Below are positions 34,131 to 45,252 of a stretch of 56,157 bases of DNA, piece after piece. The stretch covers positions 1 through 56,157 of the forward strand of contig NCSJ02000284.1 in NCBI GenBank assembly GCA_002812745.2, written 5' to 3'. Position 1 is the first letter of the stretch, and each line of letters starts with the position of its first letter. The translations under genes and the position numbers were made by a program. The notes below the pieces were generated by a model. That model was given only the letters and a program-made list of their open reading frames with translations. It was not told where the DNA came from and ran no database searches. The stretch comes from Scytalidium lignicola. Taxonomy: Eukaryota > Ascomycota > Leotiomycetes.

Positions 34131-35825
34131 ATGAAGGTAGTAAAAGCTTGTCAGCAGTGTCGCGCTTCCAAACGCAAGTGTTCTCGCAGCGAAACCTGTG
34201 GACCTTGTATACAATGTCTGAAGAGACGAATTTCATGCTCCGGCAAGCTAAGGATAACAAAAGAACCACATCTGGTGCCCCATAAAGTGACGGGGTCTGA
34301 GCAGGGGAAAGAGGGCAGCATCGATCTCCCGGAAGACATTGTCCTCGAGCTTGTTGAGCATTACATTTATAAAATCCACGATAGACCCCATAGTCTATTC
34401 CATCTGCCCACATTGCGGGAGAGCATATATGAAGGAACCATCGGTAAAGCTTTGCTCCTAGCCATATGTGCCATGGGATCCAGATTCTCCACAAACCCTG
34501 AAATCCGCCGGCTCGGACACCAGTTAGCGGACAAATCGAAACGTCTCATACTGGCCGACTTAGAGAACATCTGCCTTGAAGGCATTCAGACCTGTATCTT
34601 GGTTGCCAATCTATGCGCGGCAGAAGCAAAACCGTTGGCAGAGGCCCTTTTCTTTCGTAAGCTTTAACACTACTATTCTCTGAGTCTAACTATATAGGGA
34701 ATGCCATCTGTACTAAATGATATCTAGGAATTTCGATCGGCATGGCTCAAATAATACGGCTCTCGTCGTTTGAGCCTGGTGATACGGCGGTGACGCGTCG
34801 AGGTTAAGAGAAGAATTTGTTGGACACTCTTCATGGCGGACCGCTGGTATTCCTCGGGTCTCGGTCTATCTCGTCAAATACAGGACTGCGAGAGGTCTAC
34901 TGACCTTCCGATGGATGAGAGTATCTTTTACGGCCTCCGGATCAACCAGCCTGCTTTAGATAGCCCTTGGAAACCAGGACTATGGGCTCATATGATCACA
35001 CTCGTTGGCCTTTTCGGCCCCATTCAGGATCTAAATTTTCGCATCGTTCAACAAGATCTCGAGGATAGCGAGATAGATAGGTGTGTGCACGATCTCTCGC
35101 AAAAAGTTGACTCTTGGGAAGAGATGCTTCCAGCTGATACTAAGCTAAATGAGGAGAACCTCAAGGAGCACAAAAGGAGAAACACCGGAGGACCTTTCGT
35201 TGCGTTACACTTAGGATATCACCCCTATTCAACCTTGTTATATTTTCAGAACCTGGAGACCAGATGCACTCCAACAGCCACTGCGAGCAATTTTGCAGAG
35301 CGCTGCAAATATCATGCCTCGTCTTACAGTAAACTTCTCGAATTTGCACGACAGCAGGAAGGGTTTAAAGCAGTCTATCCTACCGTTGGCCACATGGCTA
35401 TCGTCTCGTCTTCGGTCTTGCTGCACACTCTATTATTTGGCGATGAGGACGAGTTACTCGGTGCTCGGAACAGTCTGAACGCAAACTTTAAAGCTCTCGT
35501 CGAACTTGAACAATATTGGCCTGCTCTAAAATCAATGGTATAACCTCCACTTTGCCTAATATTGACCCGACTGACTTTGGCTAAGATTCAACGCCTCTTT
35601 GTATTCCAAAATACGTGCCTTTTGTCAGCAAAACAGCCTACCCACAAACTCAATAAGTGGATGATTCGGTTTCTCATTGAGAATGCCTTGCCTATCGACG
35701 AGAAGGTCTCCGACGGCGCCACCTCTACGACCCCCCATCAACTCAATATTATATGCACCGAAACACAAAAGCTTACAGAGCAAGGACGTTTCACAAGTTT
35801 TGCTCAGTCAGGGTTTTCATTCTAG
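34131..35825 (+). pseudogene. Zn2Cys6 transcription factor with one frameshift
   Basis: Exon 1 (34131-34656; an ATG at 34116 is also possible) starts with the zinc cluster CQQCRASKRKC and C-IQC-LKRRISC, residues about 6-36, then the fungal regulator domain begins (HYIYKIHDRPHSLFHLPTL). Intron 34657-34727. Exon 2 (34728-35537) carries MAQIIRLSSFEPGDTAVTR, where one extra base at about 34799 shifts frame, then EVKRRICWTLFMADRW, the conserved middle homology block. Intron 35538-35585 (GTATAA..TAAG, branch CTGAC). Exon 3 to 35825. Everything except the single base reads as a normal regulator of about 520 residues. Located just upstream of the GH93 gene on the same strand. True frameshift or sequence error cannot be told apart here. 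Confidence 0.8.
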
Positions 35826-36461
35826 TCTCATTTCAACCCCCCAGGCCAACCAATAGGATCAAAGCCGGATTATCCACAGTGGTTCAGAAGAGCTGCAACG
35901 TATATCTCCGCTCGATGCGCTAAGGGATGGAGAGTGAAACTAAGAAAAATGAAGAGGAAGGAGACGGATGAGGAGAGGTACAGCATGGGGCGGATAAGAT
36001 AGCCCCGATGGCGACGGGAGAATGGAGTGGTGGTACGTATATATCAAACAAAGCGGCACTATTCGCATCCAAATGTGATGACACCCCAACCTAATGTCGC
36101 ATTATTTAACCCAATGGCACGCTGACTAAATTTTACATATCTGCAGAAGTAATGCGCTTTCCCACTATCTTCCAGTGTTGTTTGCTTATATTTTTCGTCT
36201 GTATGTTACACGTGTATCTACTTTAGTATACCCGACTGCCCGAGTATCGAGAGAAGTCGATTAACAGACAGTTCCACAGAACATTGCCTCTTCAGATACG
36301 GTGTATTTCGAACCCTGAGGAGCTAGCCATCCTGATGATATTTGCATCCGCGTACCACAATCCCCAAGAGTATAACTGGATGCTGCGGCAAAAGCATCGT
36401 ATGGCTGGCGGATCCAGTTCTGCTCAAGGGAGATGTCGTTCGTGGCAATGTTGCAGCACTC
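35826..36461. other. Intergenic, nothing recognised
   Basis: 3' end of the regulator and the distal promoter of the GH93 gene. No domain-bearing frame. Confidence 0.4.
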
Positions 36462-36485
36462 CGGCATTGCGGCATTGCGGCATTG
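36462..36485. repeat. Triple tandem repeat of CGGCATTG in GH93 promoter
   Basis: Three exact head-to-tail copies of the 8-mer CGGCATTG, about 350 bp upstream of the GH93 start. Each unit contains a CGG triplet, the half-site of Zn2Cys6 regulators, one of which is encoded next door. Role inferred; it may also be a chance minisatellite. Confidence 0.5.
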
Positions 36486-36617
36486 ACGTCCTGCCATTCG
36501 CGCGGCTGGGATCCTTGGGCTTGTTCATTTCCCCAGGCCAACCACAAAGTGCGGGGAAACTAGCCGCTTTATATATCCGCCGCTAGCGCAAGGCGAGCTG
36601 GCTTTTCATGTTACCTC

Positions 36618-36650
36618 CTCGCGGGCGTTGCGCCCTCAGTGGCCCGCGAG
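36618..36650. promoter_or_regulatory. Perfect inverted repeat CTCGCGGGC/GCCCGCGAG in GH93 promoter
   Basis: Arms 36618-36626 and 36642-36650 are exact reverse complements with a 15-bp spacer, 180-210 bp upstream of the GH93 start and about 60 bp upstream of its TATA box. Candidate regulator site, by position only. Confidence 0.45.
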
Positions 36651-36707
36651 TGGGAGGGAACAGGTGGGAGGAAGAGTGCCAGCCCTTGGTGCTCACGGTT
36701 CTGAAGC

Positions 36708-36715
36708 TATATAAA
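36708..36715 (+). promoter_or_regulatory. TATA box of the GH93 gene
   Basis: TATATAAA 116-123 bp upstream of the start codon, within the expected range for a highly expressed secreted-enzyme gene. Confidence 0.5.
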
Positions 36716-36830
36716 TCATGTGTAGGACCACCTGATGGAAAGGTTTTCCATCCCAAGGAGATCCTCAAGGCCGTCTTACACACGTACTCTTCTCGGCCTC
36801 TCTGATACTCCGCCTGCATTTTTTTTCATC

Positions 36831-37969
36831 ATGAAGCTCACGTCTACTCTCTGTGTGCTCGGCCTCCTCTCGTTCTCCCCCGGCATTCAGGCATGCGTGA
36901 GCCCTCCTCCAACACCAGCCGCATTTTCCGACTTCAACAACAACCTTGTCTTCAGGCCGGACTCCAATTACACGAGCTGGCGTACAATCTACGCACGCTC
37001 ACTCCAGCTTCCCGACAACTCCCTACTGTTGACGTGGGAAGACTACCCTCCCGAGCCGCCGCTGGTCTACTTCCCAATATATAGATCTGTAGATGGCGGT
37101 GCGACTTGGTCGGAATACTCCCGAGTCCATGATCTCGTGAACGGATGGGGATTGCGCTACCAACCCTTCCTCTTCCTTCTCGACCAGCCATTTGGGGGAT
37201 TTCCAAAAAACACGATTCTTTGTGCTGGAGCCTCGGTCCCTCAGGACCTCAGTAAAGCCTATATTGACCTCTATGCGAGTCGAGATGCGGGAAAAACCTG
37301 GGAGTTTGTGAGCCACATCTCTTATGGTGCCGGTCCTGAGACAGTCACGAATGGTAACAAAGCCATCTGGGAGCCATTCCTAATGATTTATGAGGACAAT
37401 ATGGTCTGTTATTATTCCGACCAGCGGGACCCTGCGCATGCCCAGAAGCTCGTCCATGTTACCAGTACGGACTTGAAGGCCTGGTCTAGCGTAGTCAACG
37501 ACGTGGCCTACGCCACCTACGGGGATCGTCCGGGCATGACCACCGTGGCACACATCGAGTCTACGGACAAGTACATCATGACCTACGAGTACTGCGGTTC
37601 TGCTAATTGCCAAGCCTACTATAAGGTCGCCAACTCACCTCTAAACTTTGGTAGTGCAACCGGAAATCCCATACCATTCCTGCAGGGTCGCCTTATGTCA
37701 TTTGGACAGAGAACCCAGTCCGCAATGATGGATCAGGTGTCATTATAATGAACGCCAACAACGTAGAAAGCGTGTTCGTCAATGAGGACTCCGCGTCTGT
37801 CAGCGGTTGGAAACTGGTCGATGTTGGCCAGTGGTCAGCGTATTCACGTGCACTAAGGATCATCAATGACAAGGGCAAAAAGAAGCTGTTGTTGGCCAAC
37901 GGTGGGAACATGATATCAGATTCTTCCTGCAATTACGTTGTCTGCGGTGTGGTGGATATCCCGACGTGA
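36831..37969 (+). pseudogene. Secreted GH93 exo-arabinanase with one frameshift
   Basis: The ATG at 36831 gives a signal peptide (MKLTSTLCVLGLLSFSPGIQA). The body matches GH93 exo-1,5-alpha-L-arabinobiosidases: LLLTWEDYPPEPPLVYFPIY, the Asp-box-like SVDGGATW, NGWGLRYQPF, YYSDQRDPAHAQKL. The two Glu residues that match the catalytic pair of the family are E181 in WEPF and E253 in YEYCGS, 72 residues apart as in Fusarium Arb93A. Near 37665-37690 the frame shifts by one base between GNPIPF and AGSPYVIW; the second frame continues to the stop at 37969 with WTENPVRNDGSGVIIM. The product of an intact gene would be a six-bladed propeller of about 380 residues releasing arabinobiose from arabinan. 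A recent mutation or a sequence error. Sits between a regulator and a sugar transporter. Confidence 0.85.
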
Positions 37970-38651
37970 TGAAGACCCGAGCAAGAGAGAAGATTGAATA
38001 CCTTAACCCGAGTTTCATTTCCTTGTCGTTGGTGATTCACCCGCTTGGATTGAAGGCAGTCTACAAGATTGCATGCAGTTAACTTGATGTCTTTAAACCT
38101 ATTATATAAGAATATATAATTTTTGAAGTGAAAATCCTTCGATCTCTTCTAAGTTGGTAATTAACATTTCTAATATACCCAGATAATAAAGAGTTCACAA
38201 TCCAGTGAGATCTATTAGAAATTCTCTATTTCAGATACTTGCGCAACTAGACTCTAAAGTATGGATAATATCAAACGTATCATGTGATCTAATATCCGTC
38301 ATTTTCTAATTACTTAACATTAGGGAACTATTAGTATATCTACAAATAACTCAACAACTCAACTCGTTATATACACTTGGGACTACCCAACAATAAAGGC
38401 AATCCGATGATGCTAAATTACAGTGTCTTCTCTGTTAAGAATAATGTATTATACATTGGGCAGAAAGTATTGTTCTAATAGAACTCTTCTTATCTTTTAT
38501 TTAAAAAATCAGAACTATNAAAAAGATGTGCTACTGCACCCTCGGCGAATAAATTGAATAAAACCCATTCCAAAGGGTAGACTGGTTACCATAGCGTGGA
38601 CCAAGAAGCCTATCACGGGAGTGGAGCTCTGTAGGGCTTCTTAACATGCCA
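37970..38651. other. Convergent 3' region, nothing recognised
   Basis: AT-rich 0.7 kb between the ends of the GH93 and transporter genes. No gene; one N near 38519. Confidence 0.4.
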
Positions 38652-40528
38652 TTACTCAACATGTTCAGCATCGACCTCCTTGTTCTTGACCATAGGGGAA
38701 ACAGCAACATTTGGGTCGTCACCTTCAAAGAGAGTAGCAATTTCTTCGAGAGTAGGGCCTCTGGTTTCGACGAAGATAAACCATATACAGAAGACTTCGA
38801 TGACCAATATAACAATGTAGACGAAATAAAACTTCCAGGCCAGATGCGAAAGGCCAATGGGATTGACATATTGGTTGATTACACCTGAGAGCGCAGTGAT
38901 ACCGAGACACAGAGCAAGACCCTTGGCACGGATATTGTATGGGAGGATTTCAGCGCAGTATGCGACTGTCAAACCGGGCCAGGCAAATCCAGCCACACCA
39001 TAGAAGAGGAAGATCATGGCCAGGACGGCAGAGCCGGCCCCCTTGTTCCCCGTTTGAGCGTAGACTGCAGAGCAACTACACACCTGTTAGGATGTATAGA
39101 AAAATCAGCTGTAAAAGAATAGTAATAACTTACCCAGTCCAAACACTGAAGGTAATAAGCATGCCGACACCTGCTATCATGAAACAAAGCTTGCGGCCAA
39201 GCTTATCAACGAAGACGACGGAGAAACAGACGGAAACCAACCAAGACCAGATCTGAAGGCCGCCATTGAACAGAGACTAATCTGTTGAATTCGTTATTCC
39301 CACTGAGCTGAGTATGTCATGGAGGTAATATGACACCAGGCCGTTTCCGGAGCATTGACTAAAGAATGAGGTTAAGACGATTAACAGCAGGCGCTTTCGG
39401 TTCCCAGGGGTCCTCAAGAAGACATCCCAGCCTTGTTTGGTGAGTTCCCTCTCTAGGCGAAGCGTTTCTTGGATCTCCGCGAATTCTGCTTTGACAAATT
39501 CATCATCGGCATTGCCGCTTGCGTGGTACTAAACAGATCAAAATCAGCTGGTATCCTCGACCTGTAAGACAACCGTCACCTACCTTTACCAAGATCGCCA
39601 TCGCCTCCGCGCCTCTATCTTTGGAGCATAACCATCTAGGGCTTTCCGGGAGCAGGAAGATTCCCACTAATTGGATGACCGGCATCAGACCTTGGATAGC
39701 GACGGGCACTCTCCATGCCACGTTCCCACTATACTTGATAGTTCCATAGACCGTCCAGGCCGCGACGATGGAGCCGACGTACCAAAGGGTATTGTACAAG
39801 GTCGTCAATCTACTACGGTGTTGGGGATATGCGAGCTCCATAATCAGGAGTGGCGCGGCACCGATGGAAATGTTTGATCTGGCATGTGAGTAGGTAGTCC
39901 GGATTTAAGGGGACATCTTAGGTACTTACCCGAAACCCACGAGAAATCGACCTCCAACGAATTGCCCACGATTGACTCCGGGAACGACTGCCAATGTTGT
40001 TAGGCCTGACATCGGGGGAAGATCTAAGGAATCCCACGTTGTATGATAACTCCAATAAGCATGATCACCACACCCGCCGCCGTAGCGATTCTCCTGCCGA
40101 AGACATCCGCACAGTAAGGGGCTACAATAGGCAGCCGTCAGTATATGGCTTCACGAAAGATGGCCCGCTGGTACCTACAGAAGAAGAGAGCACTAAAGCC
40201 ACCAATGTTCATGATAGCAGTGAAGAGGCCCAGCGTAGAGCCACTTGGGTTGTTGAAATCTAGTTCTCGCATTAGCGTCGCCGTTGAAGAAGAGGATCGA
40301 TCATTGTTCACAATCCTGCCATGGGACCATGGTTTGCAGCCCGTTCAGAAGACTGCCATCGTACCCATTGATGGTGGCGCACAGCATGAGGATAGGCATC
40401 ATCAGGCAGAGCTTGCGCAGTCCGGGATGCTTCCACCACGTCACAACGGGGACCTGAAGACCCGTCACAGCGTCGCTGACTGCAATGGAAACGACACGCT
40501 TCTCGGGATCAGTATTTGTGAGAGTCAT
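38652..40528 (-). pseudogene. MFS sugar transporter with one premature stop
   Basis: Seven exons: 40528-40312, 40259-40179, 40121-40038, 39987-39930, 39878-39584, 39528-39134 and 39075-38652; six introns of about 50-58 bp, all in frame, 517 codons. Sugar-porter marks: GYDGSLLNGLQ in helix 1, DVFGRR, RFLVGFG, PESPRWL, VDKLGRK, and VETRGPTLEE at the C-terminus. One codon, TAG at 39279-39277 (about codon 329, in ITNSTD-stop-SLFNGGLQIW at the helix 7 region), cuts the protein. Relatives have Gln there, so a single C-to-T change in CAG explains it. Otherwise perfect. Likely substrate a pentose or hexose or short oligosaccharide; next to an arabinan-degrading enzyme. A start 20 codons further upstream (40588) is possible. 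Confidence 0.85.
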
Positions 40529-40919
40529 CTTGAATGTGTCAAGGTGTTTTCGGCCGATGAAAACAATGAATCTGAGGAAGAGGACCATGGGAGGGGGAAG
40601 AGGAGTGTTTAAATATCATTGGATCATTGGGATCCAGCACCGTGTCGAAGACTCTCCGGATCAGCTGTGGCCTCGAACCTCGATGTGCATTCGCAAGGGC
40701 CATCTCCTCTTCCCCAGTTTTCGCAAGTCTCGGCAGCAGGCGCGCACGACAGGATGGGGGAGATTCTCCCAGGAGCGGAATTCTAGCCACTCACATGTCC
40801 TCATTGCCGCACTTGCGGAGAACTGTGGCATACGTCCCCCATGGGGCGAACATTCTTGGAAGCGCTCGTATCATCAATGGCCTGTTGCTCCTCCACCCAG
40901 CACGGCCCTCCTTTGGACA

Positions 40920-41917
40920 GCTTCAGAATCTTGCTTTCATTCGACCACTTTTGAGCCTCCTTCTTTTGTCCTCAATCCTTGCTGCAGCCACCTCGACTTC
41001 TGTAAACTCCTCTACAACCAAGAAATCGTCGAAATCGTCGAAATCGTCGTCCTCCTCGGTTTCATACCGGTGGGTTTACAGCGTGATGCTCTGGCATCTG
41101 ACGGTCCGCGGACTCCGCTAACTTGACTAACACTCTGGCCAGGCTGCTGGTTCTTCCACCGCATGGTCTCCTCTTGCTGAGGCGTATCTCTATTATATCG
41201 AGCCATTGTTGCACCAGGTGTTGGCGGTCCGTAGTAAGCTTTGCCGTGTCGTTCATGATAATAACCGTCGATTACCTCTTGATTGAAGAAGGCACATTAC
41301 CTTCGACTGTGTCGCTTTTGTCCGCAGTAGAAACAACGTATCCCAGGCCAACTATCCACAGCTCCCGCGTTTGCTTTGCAACCTCCAAATCCTGTCACAT
41401 TATAACCTGTAAATTGGCTCCCGTTGTTCTGCTGCAAGCCAATTTTAAGGTGTAACGCCTCCGTGCTCTTCGTAAGCGCTTCAACTTTTCGGGTCAACTG
41501 TAAATCAACTTTCCCTTGAGTTGCGGACGACTCAAACTTTGGAAGTTGCACAATTGGAGGTTGATATTGTTATTCCCTTAGCACTCTCCCGCCTCTGCTC
41601 ACTCCGCTTAAGTAGTCCTTCCATTTCATCCTTCGACTGCGCTCGTTGTTCTAACAGCTTATTTTGGCTATAGTCGTCGTACACATCCTGAAACGCCTTG
41701 TAAATCTTCTTTTGATTCACTTTAGATGGCTTTCTGAAGCTAGCCCTTGCCTTTTCTCGCGTTTTGTTTCGAATTCGGGCGGGTAATCCCTGTAAGAAAA
41801 ACACTCCCATCGTATACTCACTGATCTGACCATCATTAAGTGACGTGCGATTGAGGTATTCTCGACCCTAACCTTGAAAATCATCCTTTTCCTCGCGAGG
41901 CCGGTCCCTGAGAGCAA
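40920..41917 (-). pseudogene. Retrotransposon Gag fragment with zinc knuckle
   Basis: Read on the minus strand through several frames: a basic, Gln/Glu-rich region (GLPARIRNKTREKARA, VNQKKIYKAFQDVYDDYSQN), then a CCHC zinc knuckle CFYCGQKRHSRR whose last Cys follows an in-frame TAA, then a Pro/Gln-rich tail (YYGPPTPGATMARYNRDTP). A 9-bp tandem repeat (GAAATCGTC x3, about 41022-41048) lies at the far end. Layout is that of a retrotransposon Gag, class uncertain. No matching pol follows. Confidence 0.55.
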
Positions 41918-42074
41918 TCAAATACTCTAAGGATAGCTTCTTTTACTTGTATGTTACAGTGCTTTAAGTATACGTAAGGATTTTTTTAGGTTATCTTTTT
42001 CATTATACTTTTCCGTTTTTCTATTTGGTTCTTATAGCCCCTTCTAAAAGAATATGTTCCTCAATATTAACTTG

Positions 42075-42905
42075 CTATACCTGATCAAGCCGATTAAATT
42101 CCATTGCATATGCCCCGAAAGCCTCTACCGCCCGGCTTTTGCCTGTTCTTGCTATCTCACTCCGCTCGTTGAGCCATTTTTGCATGCTCTCTGTTGATAA
42201 GTTGCTTGGATAGCCCATTTTACTCATCCAAGCCTGGAGCCATCCAGTTTGGTTTAAAATAAATAGCGTGGGAAGCATAATATGTGCGTACGGACATGTG
42301 ACTTTGAATTCAGACCGGATGTCACAGTTGTCCACATCTTCCTTGCAGCTCCAGCAGGATCTCGTCCGATGCTGACCAACATTATTATGCCAATCAACGT
42401 AATATCGATATCCGCAGCCGTCTTCATAAAGTGGCTATCGTTGGCAAGTCTGGTACCAATGATGATAACTACTATTTGGAGCATCTTTAAGCTCACAGTA
42501 AATGCAGTATTTGCTAAGCCATGCAATCACTCGCTGCACCCTATTTTGTCCGCAAGCTGTCACGAGCGAATCAAACGCCATCAGACATTGTGTTTGTGAG
42601 TCTGGTGGCGTGAGAAGCATGTCTTGGGACGAAGCCTCCACTTGTCTACCTTTTCGAGTCGTAACTTCATTGCGGTTAGTGATTTTCATCCCAGCACCTG
42701 GCCTCTCCACTAATATTATGCTTGAGCGTCGATACTCGGCCATTCCGCGGACAGCAGTAGCTTCTTGCTTGTCGTACTCACGCGCAAACCACCGGAAGAT
42801 CTTGCTGATTGGGGTTTCCTTCCCATTGAAACATGTCTCTGCACGCCCAAGCCAAGCCACCAAATCTGCCTCGCCCTTTCCTCGAAACCCAAAATCCCCT
42901 CAAAT
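42075..42905 (-). pseudogene. Fragment resembling the Cys-rich tail of fungal RecQ-type helicases
   Basis: A frame at 42863-42435 ends in YCIYCELKDAPNSSYHHWYQTC, and a second at 42335-42075, with its upstream continuation, reads CWSCKEDVDNCD, CPYAHIMLPTLFIL, MQKWLNERSEIARTG. This order of CxxC pairs followed by a Trp-Leu helical region recalls the C-terminal part of the large RecQ-like helicase genes scattered in fungal repeats. The resemblance is from memory and moderate. One frame shift separates the parts; no helicase core is present. Flanked by gag and copia fragments. Confidence 0.3.
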
Positions 42906-43034
42906 CTTCGAATCTAGCCGGCCGTGCTTCAGAAGCACGAAAATAACTGGTAGCACGATGTCTGGATATAGGCACCCAGCCCCAGCTTCGGTCACCGCCG
43001 AACAGATGCTCTGGGATAACCCACAACGCCAACA

Positions 43035-43690
43035 GTCAGTTGGGCTGGCTAGCCAATGGGACGCGTTTTGACATCTCTTTTACTATTGGCCAGTTGCAAC
43101 AGCATTGCAATAAACCTGTAGTGCGGCATCGGAATAGTGCTATTAGGATCATGAGATATCTCTATGGAACTAAGGATATCGGCCTTGTATTAGGGTCTAA
43201 TAGCTTGCAAAAGGCTATGCTGCAAGGCTATTGTGACGCAGACTATGCTGGAGATATAGCTGACCGACGCTCTATTACTGGCTATATATTCTTGCTGAAT
43301 GGTGGCGCTGTCTCTTGGAGGTCAACCAAACAGCGTTGTGTAGCCACCTCTACAGCTGAATCTGAATATATAGCTTTGGCTGAGGCTAGTAAGCAAGGAC
43401 AGTGGCTTAGAACCCCATTTAGAGAGCTCCACCGGTCAGAGTTGCTAGGGGAGCATTTAGAAGCTCCTATATTTAGCGATAATCAGGCTTGTATAGCTCT
43501 GGCAGGAGACCCTATCAATCACAGCCGGTCTAAGCATATTGATGTCCGTTACCACCATATCAGGGACCTTATAGCCAATAAAAGGACCAGTGTGGAGTAT
43601 TGCCCTACAGAGGATATGGTGGCTGATTTGTTGACCAAACCACTATCACTTCAGCGTCTCAGGAAGCTGATTGGTTGGTTATTGGGTTAG
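43035..43690 (+). pseudogene. Ty1/copia reverse transcriptase end and RNase H, 5'-truncated
   Basis: An open 216-codon frame: GWLANGTRFDISFTIGQLQQ (end of reverse transcriptase), YLYGTKDIGLVL, then RNase H with DADYAGD, SWRSTKQRCVATSTAESEY, SDNQACIALA and HIDVRYHHIRD, ending LTKPLSLQRL..WLLG. The frame is clean and not RIP-mutated, but everything 5' of 43035 is missing and replaced by unrelated sequence. A purine tract (AGTAAGGGGAG, 43801-43811) and LTR follow. Confidence 0.88.
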
Positions 43691-43811
43691 AAAAGCCCAG
43701 GAAGGGGTCTCACAACAGGCCCAGGTATGAAGGTGTTGTATCAACTACAACACCATGAAATTGGTATATTTTCATTTTAGTATGGGTTTGAATAGTGGCA
43801 AGTAAGGGGAG

Positions 43812-44052
43812 TTTTGACAGTAGCCTACTATTACTTGAAGGCAACCACTATAGGGGACTGTAAGCCGGCCATATTATGGCCGGTTACAGGGGCCTATAGA
43901 GGTCTATAAATATGGCTATAACGGCCTACTTGCCTACTATATTGTAGTTGATTTAGTAGTTCAGTTCAATTCAATCATACAGAAATAAAGGAGGCAAAAT
44001 TACCCACAATATTTATATCCAAGAATACATTCAGTAATGTGCCCCCGTCAAA
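43812..44052 (+). repeat. 3' LTR of the copia fragment
   Basis: It begins TTTTGACAGTAGCC right after the polypurine tract and is related to the solo LTR at 8437-8635 over its first half. It has a TATA-like TATAAATATGG. The end is set at GTCAAA (44047-44052), the inverse of the start; this boundary is approximate. No 5' LTR is present. Confidence 0.65.
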
Positions 44053-45252
44053 GCACTATTTTCTAACTCGCCTAGTGTCGAAACTAGATCATGGCCACAA
44101 TGTTATAGCGGTTCAGGCAGAAAATTGCCATTGGGTGCAAGAAACTGGCGTGTTAAAGATGACGCTCGAGTGGGAGTAAAAGCGAACGGCAGATATTAAA
44201 TTTACAACCGTGAAAAAAATCATGGATTTATTGTCACACTCTCAGTCGACTTCTCTGAATTGGAGAGGACGCCTCTAGCTGAAGTTTCGATCTAGCGTGG
44301 AGGAACAGATCTGAAATGGTGGGGCCGAAAGTCTCAAAGACAAAGATACATGCTTAAAGGCATTGATACTCATCATGCCGAAATCCGCGATCAACAACGC
44401 AATAGAGGCAATTTAATTCTGAATTTAGGTACTGCGTTCAGTTGAGAAGACATTCTCAATCGACAAGTTGGTGTCATAACGGTGAATTTAGTGAAACCGG
44501 ACAAAATATGATTTGCATGCTAGGATGATAGAAGATTTGAAGGCGGCTATGGTTGTTGATATCTGGGAAAATGAAATATCCTTAGAGAAGAATATCAGCC
44601 ACTTTATTGATATTATGCCAGAGAGGATCTGGAAAGTTATATGACGAAAGGGAGGCCCTACAGGATGGTAACAGTAGTAGTAATAGTAGTAGTAGTAGTA
44701 GTGGCGCTCGTGGCGGTGGTAGTAAAAAAACAGCGTTGTGCAACTTCCTTATTCGGTTGGCAGAATAGGTGACAAAACAAGTATCGACGAGCCTTTTCTC
44801 ACACCCCCTTCCGTACGACATTTGAGAGTAAAAAGGGGAGGGGTGATGAAGCATGTGGTACGGGAATTTGCGAGAGTAGATGACGGCGGTGGTTTGATTT
44901 ATGATATCAAGCTATGGGATTGTTTAGTTATTCATCGGCGGGGTTCTGATATCTCATTACTAAGTGCTCCTCACACTTTTATTGTGTAGCTCTATCGTAG
45001 GATTAGGTTCAGACGGCCTTAACCGACATCTGAAAAAGTGAATTTAATTGGCTTGACAAAATTCTCTGGTATCTCGTCGTAATTAGGGCCTGTTCGGCAG
45101 CATTAGGAGACTCCATGCCTTCCTTAGCCACAATTACATGAGAGGTCCAATTCACGGGCGCAATTTCAATTCCGCTCTTTCAATTTTGCCTCCAGTTACC
45201 TTGTTCAGTTCAGATTCGCGCGTAGCATCCACCACCACCCCCTTCTCACTTT
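44053..45252. other. Gene-free stretch with a (GTA)n microsatellite
   Basis: No gene recognised. A GTA/GTAATA repeat lies at 44672-44702. The longer frames here translate this repeat or low-complexity sequence and are not credible. Confidence 0.45.

Noticed and set aside
39075..39133. Acceptor at CCTAACAG in the last transporter intron
   Set aside because: It would shift the frame. The downstream acceptor GTGTGTAG keeps the frame and gives the conserved CSAVYAQTG block.
40627..41121. 164-codon plus-strand frame rich in Ser
   Set aside because: It is the reverse of the gag remnant and of the transporter's upstream region. The Ser runs come from the GAAATCGTC repeat.
44582..44854. 90-codon frame with a poly-Leu run
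   Set aside because: The Leu run is the translated GTA/CTA microsatellite; no gene.
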